From Pararge aegeria (lineage: Eukaryota > Arthropoda > Insecta > Lepidoptera > Nymphalidae), in NCBI RefSeq assembly GCF_905163445.1, contig NW_024396996.1, forward strand, positions 124,001 to 188,000: a stretch of DNA of 64,000 bases, given 5' to 3'. The first letter of the stretch is position 1; every line of letters starts with the position of its first letter. The position numbers were made by a program, and so were the translations under genes. The notes below the pieces were generated by a model that saw nothing but the letters and a program-made list of their open reading frames with translations, had not been told where the DNA came from and did no database searches. Below are positions 21,868 to 35,294 of the stretch, one piece after another.

Positions 21868-23042
21868 GTGACGAAAAATAACGATACGGGACTCTTACGA
21901 GGTCTCGTAATCGGAATGAGTTTCTGCGACTACCATTGTCTGTCGCGGGTAACGGGGAATCAGGGTTCGATTCCGGTGAGGGAGCCTGAGAAACTGCTAC
22001 CACATCCAAGGAAGGCAGCAGGCGCGTAAATTACCCACTCCCTGCACGGGGGGGGAGGTACGGGTAGGTAGTGACGAAAAATAACGATACGGGACTCTTA
22101 CGAGGGCCCGTCATCGAATAATCAATACACGAACTGCCCACACACTTGTAAATATAGACGCGCAAGATCGTTACACGAACCGCTTACCATTATAGTAAAC
22201 TACTATGCAAACACACATAACATATACGCAATAAGAGAACTTTAAATTGGAGATTTTACCCTACCACACCCGTCTGTCTCATTCTGAAAACTATTCAAAA
22301 TAATTGCTATTTTTCATTCTCATTCAAATATAAATAATAGTAAATAATATATAATTTTTGACTGAACTGAACCCAAGTGCCCGGCCTGTGGCCGGGCACC
22401 CCTCGTATTCATGTTCTAACCTAACCTAACCTAAATCTAGTTTTGACACCTTTAGACTTTAGATTCAAGATTTAATGTGAATATATGCATTAATAAAAAC
22501 TCATTACTATTTTAATACTAGTTATGCTGCTGTTGATGCACTGATGAAAGCCAGATAGCTAGATCAGTGTTTAGTTAGTCGTAGTTGCCGGTGGGCTGAG
22601 GTCTAAAGGAATCCAAACTAGTTTTAAAAGGTTTGGATAGGTTAGGTTAGGTTAGAACATGAATAAGACGGGTGCCCGGCCGCAGGCCGGTCACTTAGGT
22701 TCAGTTCCGTTTAAAAAAAAAAAAACAAAAAACAAAACGTACCAATACAAAGTACTCTTATTCATATTAGAAGATATTGTAAAATAACAATTAATTTAAT
22801 TTTTTTTTTTTTTTTTCACTTACACATTAGGCCCGTCGCGCCGCGCCACTACTATATGGGGCGAAGGTGCGAAGTCGACGGCGACGACAAAGTACCGAGT
22901 CTAAGGAGACTGATGGCGGCGCCACACAGTGGCGTTATGTCTCTATAAAAGTGGTGGTCTTTTATTATGTTATTTATTAATGGTATTATTTTAATATCAT
23001 ATCAATATTGTACCCCGCACAGGGGGGAGGTACGGGTAGGTA
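21868..23042 (+). repeat. Satellite unit, 1175 bp, B and C blocks fused
   Basis: Foldback element 22364-22707. After S1 and a B-type leader (GCACAGGGGGG) the 18S repeat continues as C (CTCGTAATCGG, GAGTTTCTG), so 269 bp are lost: the rest of B, the linker, S2 and the C leader. CGCGTAAATT variant. Confidence 0.95.
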
Positions 23043-24479
23043 GTGACGAAAAATAACGATACGGGACTCTTACGAGGTCTCGTAATCGGAATGAGTTTCT
23101 GCGACTACCATTGTCTGTCGCGGGTAACGGGGAATCAGGGTTCGATTCCGGTGAGGGAGCCTGAGAAACTGCTACCACATCCAAGGAAGGCAGCAGGCGC
23201 GCAAATTACCCACTCCCTGCACGGGGGGGGAGGTACGGGTAGGTAGTGACGAAAAATAACGATACGGGACTCTTACGAGGGCCCGTCATCGAATAATCAA
23301 TACACGAACTGCCCACACACTTGTAAATATAGACGCGCAAGATCGTTACACGAACCGCTTACCATTATAGTAAACTACTATGCAAACACACATAACATAT
23401 ACGCAATAAGAGAACTTTAAATTGGAGATTTTACCCTACCACACCCGTCTGTCTCATTCTGAAAACTATTCAAAATAATTGCTATTTTTCATTCTCATTC
23501 AAATATAAATAATAGTAAATAATATATAATTTTTGACTGAACTGAACCCAAGTGCCCGGCCTGTGGCCGGGCACCCCTCGTATTCATGTTCTAACCTAAC
23601 CTAAATCTAGTTTTGACACCTTTAGACTTTAGATTCAAGATTTAATGTGAATATATGCATTAATAAAAACTCATTACTATTTTAATACTAGTTATGCTGC
23701 TGTTGATGCACTGATGAAAGCCAGATAGCTAGATCAGTGTTTAGTTAGTCGTAGTTGCCGGTGGGCTGAGGTCTAAAGGAATCCAAACTAGTTTTAAAAG
23801 GTTTGGATAGGTTAGGTTAGGTTAGAACATGAATAAGACGGGTGCCCGGCCGCAGGCCGGTCACTTAGGTTCAGTTCCGTTTAAAAAAAAAAAAACAAAA
23901 AACAAAACGTACCAATACAAAGTACTCTTATTCATATTAGAAGATATTGTAAAATAACAATTAATTTAATTTTTTTTTTTTTTTTTCACTTACACATTAG
24001 GCCCGTCGCGCCGCGCCACTACTATATGGGGCGAAGGTGCGAAGTCGACGGCGACGACAAAGTACCGAGTCTAAGGAGACTGATGGCGGCGCCACACAGT
24101 GGCGTTATGTCTCTATAAAAGTGGTGGTCTTTTATTATGTTATTTATTAATGGTATTATTTTAATATCATATCAATATTGTACCCCGCACAGGGGGGAGG
24201 TACGGGTAGGTAGTGACGAAAAATAACGATACGGGACTCTTACGAGGTCTCGCAATCGGAATGAGTACACTTTAAATATTTTAACGAGGTAAAATTTAAG
24301 GGCATTGAGGGTCTGGTGCCAGTGGTGGTTGATTAGATCCACACACTATACTTTTTATAATTATGTGGCGTTATGTCTCTATAAAAGTGGTGGTCTTTTA
24401 TTATGTTATTTATTAATGGTATTTTTTTAATATCATATCAATATTGTACCCCGCACGGGGGGAGGTAGGGGGGTAGGTA
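23043..24479 (+). repeat. Satellite unit, 1437 bp, two CCTAA repeats
   Basis: Foldback element 23539-23877. Same left-arm repeat loss as the unit 3991 bp earlier, but with GAGGGCCCGTC. Confidence 0.95.
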
Positions 24480-25858
24480 GTGACGAAAAATAACGATACG
24501 GGACTCTTACGAGGTCTCGTAATCGGAATGAGTTTCTGCGACTACCATTGTCTGTCGCGGGTAACGGGGAATCAGGGTTCGATTCCGGTGAGGGAGCCTG
24601 AGAAACTGCTACCACATCCAAGGAAGGCAGCAGGCGCGCAAATTACCCACTCCCTGCACGGGGGGGAGGTACGGGTAGGTAGTGACGAAAAATAACGATA
24701 CGGGACTCTTACGAGGTCCCGTCATCGAATAATCAATACACGAACTGCCCACACACTTGTAAATATAGACGCGCAAGATCGTTACACGAACCGCTTACCA
24801 TTATAGTAAACTACTATGCAAACACACATAACATATACGCAATAAGAGAACTTTAAAGTGGAGATTTTACCCTACCACACCCGTCTGTCTCATTCTGAAA
24901 TCTATTCAAAATAATTGCTATTTTTCATTCTCATTCAAATATAAATAATAGTAAATAATATATAATTTTTGACTGAACTGAACCCAAGTGCCCGGCCTGT
25001 GGCCGGGCACCCCTCGTATTCATGTTCTAACCTAACCTAACCTAAATCTAGTTTTGACACCTTTAGACTTTAGATTCAAGATTTAATGTGAATATATGCA
25101 TTAATAAAAACTCATTACTATTTTAATACTAGTTATGCTGCTGTTGATGCACTGATGAAAGCCAGATAGCTAGATCAGTGTTTAGTTAGTCGTAGTTGCC
25201 GGTGGGCTGAGGTCTAAAGGAATCCAAACTAGTTTTAAAAGGTTTGGATAGGTTAGGTTAGGTTAGAACATGAATAAGACGGGTGCCCGGCCGCAGGCCG
25301 GTCACTTAGGTTCAGTTCCGTTTAAAAAAAAAAAAACAATAATTTAATTTTTTTTTTTTTTTTCACTTACACATTAGGCCCGTCGCGCCGCGCCACTACT
25401 ATATGGGGCGAAGGTGCGAAGTCGACGGCGACGACAAAGTACCGAGTCTAAGGAGACTGATGGCGGCGCCACACAGTGGCGTTATGTCTCTATAAAAGTG
25501 GTGGTCTTTTATTATGTTATTTATTAATGGTATTATTTTAATATCATATCAATATTGTACCCCGCACAGGGGGGAGGTACGGGTAGGTAGTGACGAAAAA
25601 TAACGATACGGGACTCTTACGAGGTCTCGCAATCGGAATGAGTACACTTTAAATATTTTAACGAGGTAAAATTTAAGGGCATTGAGTGTCTGGTGCCAGT
25701 GGTGGTTGATTAGATCCACACACTATACTTTTTATAATTATGTGGCGTTATGTCTCTATAAAAGTGGTGGTCTTTTATTATGTTATTTATTAATGGTATT
25801 TTTTTAATATCATATCAATATTGTACCCCGCACGGGGGGAGGTAGGGGGGGGTAGGTA
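24480..25858 (+). repeat. Satellite unit, 1379 bp, 63-bp A/T deletion
   Basis: Foldback element 24975-25318. Private changes are TTTAAAGTGGAG in Y and CATTGAGTGTCTGG in B. CTGAAATCTATTC present. Confidence 0.95.
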
Positions 25859-27033
25859 GTGACGAAAAATAACGATACGGGACTCTTACGAGGTCTCGTA
25901 ATCGGAATGAGTTTCTGCGACTACCATTGTCTGTCGCGGGTAACGGGGAATCAGGGTTCGATTCCGGTGAGGGAGCCTGAGAAACTGCTACCACATCCAA
26001 GGAAGGCAGCAGGCGCGTAAATTACCCACTCCCTGCACGGGGGGGGAGGTACGGGTAGGTAGTGACGAAAAATAACGATACGGGACTCTTACGAGGGCCC
26101 GTCATCGAATAATCAATACACGAACTGCCCACACACTTGTAAATATAGACGCGCAAGATCGTTACACGAACCGCTTACCATTATAGTAAACTACTATGCA
26201 AACACACATAACATATACGCAATAAGAGAACTTTAAATTGGAGATTTTACCCTACCACACCCGTCTGTCTCATTCTGAAAACTATTCAAAATAATTGCTA
26301 TTTTTCATTCTCATTCAAATATAAATAATAGTAAATAATATATAATTTTTGACTGAACTGAACCCAAGTGCCCGGCCTGTGGCCGGGCACCCCTCGTATT
26401 CATGTTCTAACCTAACCTAACCTAAATCTAGTTTTGACACCTTTAGACTTTAGATTCAAGATTTAATGTGAATATATGCATTAATAAAAACTCATTACTA
26501 TTTTAATACTAGTTATGCTGCTGTTGATGCACTGATGAAAGCCAGATAGCTAGATCAGTGTTTAGTTAGTCGTAGTTGCCGGTGGGCTGAGGTCTAAAGG
26601 AATCCAAACTAGTTTTAAAAGGTTTGGATAGGTTAGGTTAGGTTAGAACATGAATAAGACGGGTGCCCGGCCGCAGGCCGGTCACTTAGGTTCAGTTCCG
26701 TTTAAAAAAAAAAAAACAAAAAACAAAACGTACCAATACAAAGTACTCTTATTCATATTAGAAGATATTGTAAAATAACAATTAATTTAATTTTTTTTTT
26801 TTTTTTTCACTTACACATTAGGCCCGTCGCGCCGCGCCACTACTATATGGGGCGAAGGTGCGAAGTCGACGGCGACGACAAAGTACCGAGTCTAAGGAGA
26901 CTGATGGCGGCGCCACACAGTGGCGTTATGTCTCTATAAAAGTGGTGGTCTTTTATTATGTTATTTATTAATGGTATTATTTTAATATCATATCAATATT
27001 GTACCCCGCACAGGGGGGAGGTACGGGTAGGTA
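25859..27033 (+). repeat. Satellite unit, 1175 bp, B and C blocks fused
   Basis: Foldback element 26355-26698. Same fusion junction as the unit at 21868. CGCGTAAATT variant. Confidence 0.95.
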
Positions 27034-28412
27034 GTGACGAAAAATAACGATACGGGACTCTTACGAGGTCTCGTAATCGGAATGAGTTTCTGCGACTACC
27101 ATTGTCTGTCGCGGGTAACGGGGAATCAGGGTTCGATTCCGGTGAGGGAGCCTGAGAAACTGCTACCACATCCAAGGAAGGCAGCAGGCGCGCAAATTAC
27201 CCACTCCCTGCACGGGGGGGAGGTACGGGTAGGTAGTGACGAAAAATAACGATACGGGACTCTTACGAGGTCTCGTCATCGAATAATCAATACACGAACT
27301 GCCCACACACTTGTAAATATAGACGCGCAAGATCGTTACACGAACCGCTTACCATTATAGTAAACTACTATGCAAACACACATAACATATACGCAATAAG
27401 AGAACTTTAAATTGGAGATTTTACCCTACCACACCCGTCTGTCTCATTCTGAAATCTATTCAAAATAATTGCTATTTTTCATTCTCATTCAAATATAAAT
27501 AATAGTAAATAATATATAATTTTTGACTGAACTGAACCCAAGTGCCCGGCCTGTGGCCGGGCACCCCTCGTATTCATGTTCTAACCTAACCTAACCTAAA
27601 TCTAGTTTTGACACCTTTAGACTTTAGATTCAAGATTTAATGTGAATATATGCATTAATAAAAACTCATTACTATTTTAATACTAGTTATGCTGCTGTTG
27701 ATGCACTGATGAAAGCCAGATAGCTAGATCAGTGTTTAGTTAGTCGTAGTTGCCGGTGGGCTGAGGTCTAAAGGAATCCAAACTAGTTTTAAAAGGTTTG
27801 GATAGGTTAGGTTAGGTTAGAACATGAATAAGACGGGTGCCCGGCCGCAGGCCGGTCACTTAGGTTCAGTTCCGTTTAAAAAAAAAAAAACAATAATTTA
27901 ATTTTTTTTTTTTTTTTCACTTACACATTAGGCCCGTCGCGCCGCGCCACTACTATATGGGGCGAAGGTGCGAAGTCGACGGCGACGACAAAGTACCGAG
28001 TCTAAGGAGACTGATGGCGGCGCCACACAGTGGCGTTATGTCTCTATAAAAGTGGTGGTCTTTTATTATGTTATTTATTAATGGTATTATTTTAATATCA
28101 TATCAATATTGTACCCCGCACAGGGGGGAGGTACGGGTAGGTAGTGACGAAAAATAACGATACGGGACTCTTACGAGGTCTCGCAATCGGAATGAGTACA
28201 CTTTAAATATTTTAACGAGGTAAAATTTAAGGGCATTGAGGGTCTGGTGCCAGTGGTGGTTGATTAGATCCACACACTATACTTTTTATAATTATGTGGC
28301 GTTATGTCTCTATAAAAGTGGTGGTCTTTTATTATGTTATTTATTAATGGTATTTTTTTAATATCATATCAATATTGTACCCCGCACGGGGGGAGGTAGG
28401 GGGGGGTAGGTA
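27034..28412 (+). repeat. Satellite unit, 1379 bp, 63-bp A/T deletion
   Basis: Foldback element 27529-27872. The A block ends GAGGTCTCGTCATCG, a B/C-like form shared with the first partial unit. CTGAAATCTATTC present. Confidence 0.95.
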
Positions 28413-29587
28413 GTGACGAAAAATAACGATACGGGACTCTTACGAGGTCTCGTAATCGGAATGAGTTTCTGCGACTACCATTGTCTGTCGCGGGTAACGG
28501 GGAATCAGGGTTCGATTCCGGTGAGGGAGCCTGAGAAACTGCTACCACATCCAAGGAAGGCAGCAGGCGCGTAAATTACCCACTCCCTGCACGGGGGGGG
28601 AGGTACGGGTAGGTAGTGACGAAAAATAACGATACGGGACTCTTACGAGGGCCCGTCATCGAATAATCAATACACGAACTGCCCACACACTTGTAAATAT
28701 AGACGCGCAAGATCGTTACACGAACCGCTTACCATTATAGTAAACTACTATGCAAACACACATAACATATACGCAATAAGAGAACTTTAAATTGGAGATT
28801 TTACCCTACCACACCCGTCTGTCTCATTCTGAAAACTATTCAAAATAATTGCTATTTTTCATTCTCATTCAAATATAAATAATAGTAAATAATATATAAT
28901 TTTTGACTGAACTGAACCCAAGTGCCCGGCCTGTGGCCGGGCACCCCTCGTATTCATGTTCTAACCTAACCTAACCTAAATCTAGTTTTGACACCTTTAG
29001 ACTTTAGATTCAAGATTTAATGTGAATATATGCATTAATAAAAACTCATTACTATTTTAATACTAGTTATGCTGCTGTTGATGCACTGATGAAAGCCAGA
29101 TAGCTAGATCAGTGTTTAGTTAGTCGTAGTTGCCGGTGGGCTGAGGTCTAAAGGAATCCAAACTAGTTTTAAAAGGTTTGGATAGGTTAGGTTAGGTTAG
29201 AACATGAATAAGACGGGTGCCCGGCCGCAGGCCGGTCACTTAGGTTCAGTTCCGTTTAAAAAAAAAAAAACAAAAAACAAAACGTACCAATACAAAGTAC
29301 TCTTATTCATATTAGAAGATATTGTAAAATAACAATTAATTTAATTTTTTTTTTTTTTTTTCACTTACACATTAGGCCCGTCGCGCCGCGCCACTACTAT
29401 ATGGGGCGAAGGTGCGAAGTCGACGGCGACGACAAAGTACCGAGTCTAAGGAGACTGATGGCGGCGCCACACAGTGGCGTTATGTCTCTATAAAAGTGGT
29501 GGTCTTTTATTATGTTATTTATTAATGGTATTATTTTAATATCATATCAATATTGTACCCCGCACAGGGGGGAGGTACGGGTAGGTA
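28413..29587 (+). repeat. Satellite unit, 1175 bp, B and C blocks fused
   Basis: Foldback element 28909-29252. Third fused unit. CGCGTAAATT variant. Confidence 0.95.
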
Positions 29588-30965
29588 GTGACGAAAAATA
29601 ACGATACGGGACTCTTACGAGGTCTCGTAATCGGAATGAGTTTCTGCGACTACCATTGTCTGTCGCGGGTAACGGGGAATCAGGGTTCGATTCCGGTGAG
29701 GGAGCCTGAGAAACTGCTACCACATCCAAGGAAGGCAGCAGGCGCGCAAATTACCCACTCCCTGCACGGGGGGGAGGTACGGGTAGGTAGTGACGAAAAA
29801 TAACGATACGGGACTCTTACGAGGTCCCGTCATCGAATAATCAATACACGAACTGCCCACACACTTGTAAATATAGACGCGCAAGATCGTTACACGAACC
29901 GCTTACCATTATAGTAAACTACTATGCAAACACACATAACATATACGCAATAAGAGAACTTTAAATTGGAGATTTTACCCTACCACACCCGTCTGTCTCA
30001 TTCTGAAATCTATTCAAAATAATTGCTATTTTTCATTCTCATTCAAATATAAATAATAGTAAATAATATATAATTTTTGACTGAACTGAACCCAAGTGCC
30101 CGGCCTGTGGCCGGGCACCCCTCGTATTCATGTTCTAACCTAACCTAACCTAAATCTAGTTTTGACACCTTTAGACTTTAGATTCAAGATTTAATGTGAA
30201 TATATGCATTAATAAAAACTCATTACTATTTTAATACTAGTTATGCTGCTGTTGATGCACTGATGAAAGCCAGATAGCTAGATCAGTGTTTAGTTAGTCG
30301 TAGTTGCCGGTGGGCTGAGGTCTAAAGGAATCCAAACTAGTTTTAAAAGGTTTGGATAGGTTAGGTTAGGTTAGAACATGAATAAGACGGGTGCCCGGCC
30401 GCAGGCCGGTCACTTAGGTTCAGTTCCGTTTAAAAAAAAAAAAACAATAATTTAATTTTTTTTTTTTTTTCACTTACACATTAGGCCCGTCGCGCCGCGC
30501 CACTACTATATGGGGCGAAGGTGCGAAGTCGACGGCGACGACAAAGTACCGAGTCTAAGGAGACTGATGGCGGCGCCACACAGTGGCGTTATGTCTCTAT
30601 AAAAGTGGTGGTCTTTTATTATGTTATTTATTAATGGTATTATTTTAATATCATATCAATATTGTACCCCGCACAGGGGGGAGGTACGGGTAGGTAGTGA
30701 CGAAAAATAACGATACGGGACTCTTACGAGGTCTCGCAATCGGAATGAGTACACTTTAAATATTTTAACGAGGTAAAATTTAAGGGCATTGAGGGTCTGG
30801 TGCCAGTGGTGGTTGATTAGATCCACACACTATACTTTTTATAATTATGTGGCGTTATGTCTCTATAAAAGTGGTGGTCTTTTATTATGTTATTTATTAA
30901 TGGTATTTTTTTAATATCATATCAATATTGTACCCCGCACGGGGGGAGGTAGGGGGGGGTAGGTA
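29588..30965 (+). repeat. Satellite unit, 1378 bp, 63-bp A/T deletion
   Basis: Foldback element 30083-30426. Last of the CTGAAATCTATTC units; end of the higher-order region. Confidence 0.95.
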
Positions 30966-32409
30966 GTGACGAAAAATAACGATACGGGACTCTTACGAGG
31001 TCTCGTAATCGGAATGAGTTTCTGCGACTACCATTGTCTGTCGCGGGTAACGGGGAATCAGGGTTCGATTCCGGTGAGGGAGCCTGAGAAACTGCTACCA
31101 CATCCAAGGAAGGCAGCAGGCGCGTAAATTACCCACTCCCTGCACGGGGGGGGAGGTACGGGTAGGTAGTGACGAAAAATAACGATACGGGACTCTTACG
31201 AGGGCCCGTCATCGAATAATCAATACACGAACTGCCCACACACTTGTAAATATAGACGCGCAAGATCGTTACACGAACCGCTTACCATTATAGTAAACTA
31301 CTATGCAAACACACATAACATATACGCAATAAGAGAACTTTAAATTGGAGATTTTACCCTACCACACCCGTCTGTCTCATTCTGAAAACTATTCAAAATA
31401 ATTGCTATTTTTCATTCTCATTCAAATATAAATAATAGTAAATAATATATAATTTTTGACTGAACTGAACCCAAGTGCCCGGCCTGTGGCCGGGCACCCC
31501 TCGTATTCATGTTCTAACCTAACCTAACCTAAATCTAGTTTTGACACCTTTAGACTTTAGATTCAAGATTTAATGTGAATATATGCATTAATAAAAACTC
31601 ATTACTATTTTAATACTAGTTATGCTGCTGTTGATGCACTGATGAAAGCCAGATAGCTAGATCAGTGTTTAGTTAGTCGTAGTTGCCGGTGGGCTGAGGT
31701 CTAAAGGAATCCAAACTAGTTTTAAAAGGTTTGGATAGGTTAGGTTAGGTTAGAACATGAATAAGACGGGTGCCCGGCCGCAGGCCGGTCACTTAGGTTC
31801 AGTTCCGTTTAAAAAAAAAAAAACAAAAAACAAAACGTACCAATACAAAGTACTCTTATTCATATTAGAAGATATTGTAAAATAACAATTAATTTAATTT
31901 TTTTTTTTTTTTTTCACTTACACATTAGGCCCGTCGCGCCGCGCCACTACTATATGGGGCGAAGGTGCGAAGTCGACGGCGACGACAAAGTACCGAGTCT
32001 AAGGAGACTGATGGCGGCGCCACACAGTGGCGTTATGTCTCTATAAAAGTGGTGGTCTTTTATTATGTTATTTATTAATGGTATTATTTTAATATCATAT
32101 CAATATTGTACCCCGCACAGGGGGGAGGTACGGGTAGGTAGTGACGAAAAATAACGATACGGGACTCTTACGAGGTCTCGCAATCGGAATGAGTACACTT
32201 TAAATATTTTAACGAGGTAAAATTTAAGGGCATTGAGGGTCTGGTTCAAGTGGTGGTTGATTAGATCCACACACTATACTTTTTATAATTATGTGGCGTT
32301 ATGTCTCTATAAAAGTGGTGGTCTTTTATTATGTTATTTATTAATGGTATTTTTTTAATATCATATCAATATTGTACCCCGCACGGGGGGAGGTAGGGGG
32401 GGGTAGGTA
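30966..32409 (+). repeat. Satellite unit, 1444 bp
   Basis: Complete; foldback element 31462-31805. CGCGTAAATT variant. The B block reads CTGGTTCAAGTGG in place of CTGGTGCCAGTGG. Confidence 0.95.
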
Positions 32410-33851
32410 GTGACGAAAAATAACGATACGGGACTCTTACGAGGTCTCGTAATCGGAATGAGTTTCTGCGACTACCATTGTCTGTCGCGGGTAACGGGGA
32501 ATCAGGGTTCGATTCCGGTGAGGGAGCCTGAGAAACTGCTACCACATCCAAGGAAGGCAGCAGGCGCGCAAATTACCCACTCCCTGCACGGGGGGGGAGG
32601 TACGGGTAGGTAGTGACGAAAAATAACGATACGGGACTCTTACGAGGGCCCGTCATCGAATAATCAATACACGAACTGCCCACACACTTGTAAATATAGA
32701 CGCGCAAGATCGTTACACGAACCGCTTACCATTATAGTAAACTACTATGCAAACACACATAACATATACGCAATAAGAGAACTTTAAATTGGAGATTTTA
32801 CCCTACCACACCCGTCTGTCTCATTCTGAAAACTATTCAAAATAATTGCTATTTTTCATTCTCATTCAAATATAAATAATAGTAAATAATATATAATTTT
32901 TGACTGAACTGAACCCAAGTGCCCGGCCTGTGGCCGGGCACCCCTCGTATTCATGTTCTAACCTAACCTAACCTAAATCTAGTTTTGACACCTTTAGACT
33001 TTAGATTCAAGATTTAATGTGAATATATGCATTAATAAAAACTCATTACTATTTTAATACTAGTTATGCTGCTGTTGATGCACTGATGAAAGCCAGATAG
33101 CTAGATCAGTGTTTAGTTAGTCGTAGTTGCCGGTGGGCTGAGGTCTAAAGGAATCCAAACTAGTTTTAAAAGGTTTGGATAGGTTAGGTTAGGTTAGAAC
33201 ATGAATAAGACGGGTGCCCGGCCGCAGGCCGGTCACTTAGGTTCAGTTCCGTTTAAAAAAAAAAAAACAAAAAACAAAACGTACCAATACAAAGTACTCT
33301 TATTCATATTAGAAGATATTGTAAAATAACAATTAATTTAATTTTTTTTTTTTTTTTTCACTTACACATTAGGCCCGTCGCGCCGCGCCACTACTATATG
33401 GGGCGAAGGTGCGAAGTCGACGGCGACGACAAAGTACCGAGTCTAAGGAGACTGATGGCGGCGCCACACAGTGGCGTTATGTCTCTATAAAAGTGGTGGT
33501 CTTTTATTATGTTATTTATTAATGGTATTATTTTAATATCATATCAATATTGTACCCCGCACAGGGGGGAGGTACGGGTAGGTAGTGACGAAAAATAACG
33601 ATACGGGACTCTTACGAGGTCTCGCAATCGGAATGAGTACACTTTAAATATTTTAACGAGGTAAAATTTAAGGGCATTGAGGGTCTGGTGCCAGTGGTGG
33701 TTGATTAGATCCACACACTATACTTTTTATAATTATGTGGCGTTATGTCTCTATAAAAGTGGTGGTCTTTTATTATGTTATTTATTAATGGTATTTTTTT
33801 AATATCATATCAATATTGTACCCCGCACGGGGGGAGGTAGGGGGGTAGGTA
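32410..33851 (+). repeat. Satellite unit, 1442 bp
   Basis: Complete; foldback element 32906-33249. GAGGGCCCGTC variant. Confidence 0.95.
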
Positions 33852-35294
33852 GTGACGAAAAATAACGATACGGGACTCTTACGAGGTCTCGTAATCGGAA
33901 TGAGTTTCTGCGACTACCATTGTCTGTCGCGGGTAACGGGGAATCAGGGTTCGATTCCGGTGAGGGAGCCTGAGAAACTGCTACCACATCCAAGGAAGGC
34001 AGCAGGCGCGCAAATTACCCACTCCCTGCACGGGGGGGGAGGTACGGGTAGGTAGTGACGAAAAATAACGATACGGGACTCTTACGAGGGCCCGTCATCG
34101 AATAATCAATACACGAACTGCCCACACACTTGTAAATATAGACGCGCAAGATCGTTACACGAACCGCTTACCATTATAGTAAACTACTATGCAAACACAC
34201 ATAACATATACGCAATAAGAGAACTTTAAATTGGAGATTTTACCCTACCACACCCGTCTGTCTCATTCTGAAAACTATTCAAAATAATTGCTATTTTTCA
34301 TTCTCATTCAAATATAAATAATAGTAAATAATATATAATTTTTGACTGAACTGAACCCAAGTGCCCGGCCTGTGGCCGGGCACCCCTCGTATTCATGTTC
34401 TAACCTAACCTAACCTAAATCTAGTTTTGACACCTTTAGACTTTAGATTCAAGATTTAATGTGAATATATGCATTAATAAAAACTCATTACTATTTTAAT
34501 ACTAGTTATGCTGCTGTTGATGCACTGATGAAAGCCAGATAGCTAGATCAGTGTTTAGTTAGTCGTAGTTGCCGGTGGGCTGAGGTCTAAAGGAATCCAA
34601 ACTAGTTTTAAAAGGTTTGGATAGGTTAGGTTAGGTTAGAACATGAATAAGACGGGTGCCCGGCCGCAGGCCGGTCACTTAGGTTCAGTTCCGTTTAAAA
34701 AAAAAAAAACAAAAAACAAAACGTACCAATACAAAGTACTCTTATTCATATTAGAAGATATTGTAAAATAACAATTAATTTAATTTTTTTTTTTTTTTTT
34801 CACTTACACATTAGGCCCGTCGCGCCGCGCCACTACTATATGGGGCGAAGGTGCGAAGTCGACGGCGACGACAAAGTACCGAGTCTAAGGAGACTGATGG
34901 CGGCGCCACACAGTGGCGTTATGTCTCTATAAAGTGGTGGTCTTTTATTATGTTATTTATTAATGGTATTATTTTAATATCATATCAATATTGTACCCCG
35001 CACAGGGGGGAGGTACGGGTAGGTAGTGACGAAAAATAACGATACGGGACTCTTACGAGGTCTCGCAATCGGAATGAGTACACTTTAAATATTTTAACGA
35101 GGTAAAATTTAAGGGCATTGAGGGTCTGGTGCCAGTGGTGGTTGATTAGATCCACACACTATACTTTTTATAATTATGTGGCGTTATGTCTCTATAAAAG
35201 TGGTGGTCTTTTATTATGTTATTTATTAATGGTATTTTTTTAATATCATATCAATATTGTACCCCGCACGGGGGGAGGTAGGGGGGGGTAGGTA
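33852..35294 (+). repeat. Satellite unit, 1443 bp, S1 TATAAAG variant
   Basis: Complete; foldback element 34348-34691. Carries the S1 single-A deletion seen in 8163-15377. Confidence 0.95.

Larger units (their letters stand above)
19052..30965 (+). repeat. Higher-order repeat region, 3991-bp and 2554-bp periods
   Basis: Unit lengths run 1437, 1379, 1175, 1437, 1379, 1175, 1379, 1175, 1378. Unit starts 19052, 23043 and 27034 are exactly 3991 bp apart, and 27034 to 29588 is 2554 bp (1379+1175). The 1379-bp units share the 63-bp deletion and CTGAAATCTATTC. The 1175-bp units share the B/C fusion and CGCGTAAATT. Blocks of two or three units were therefore amplified together. Confidence 0.93.
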
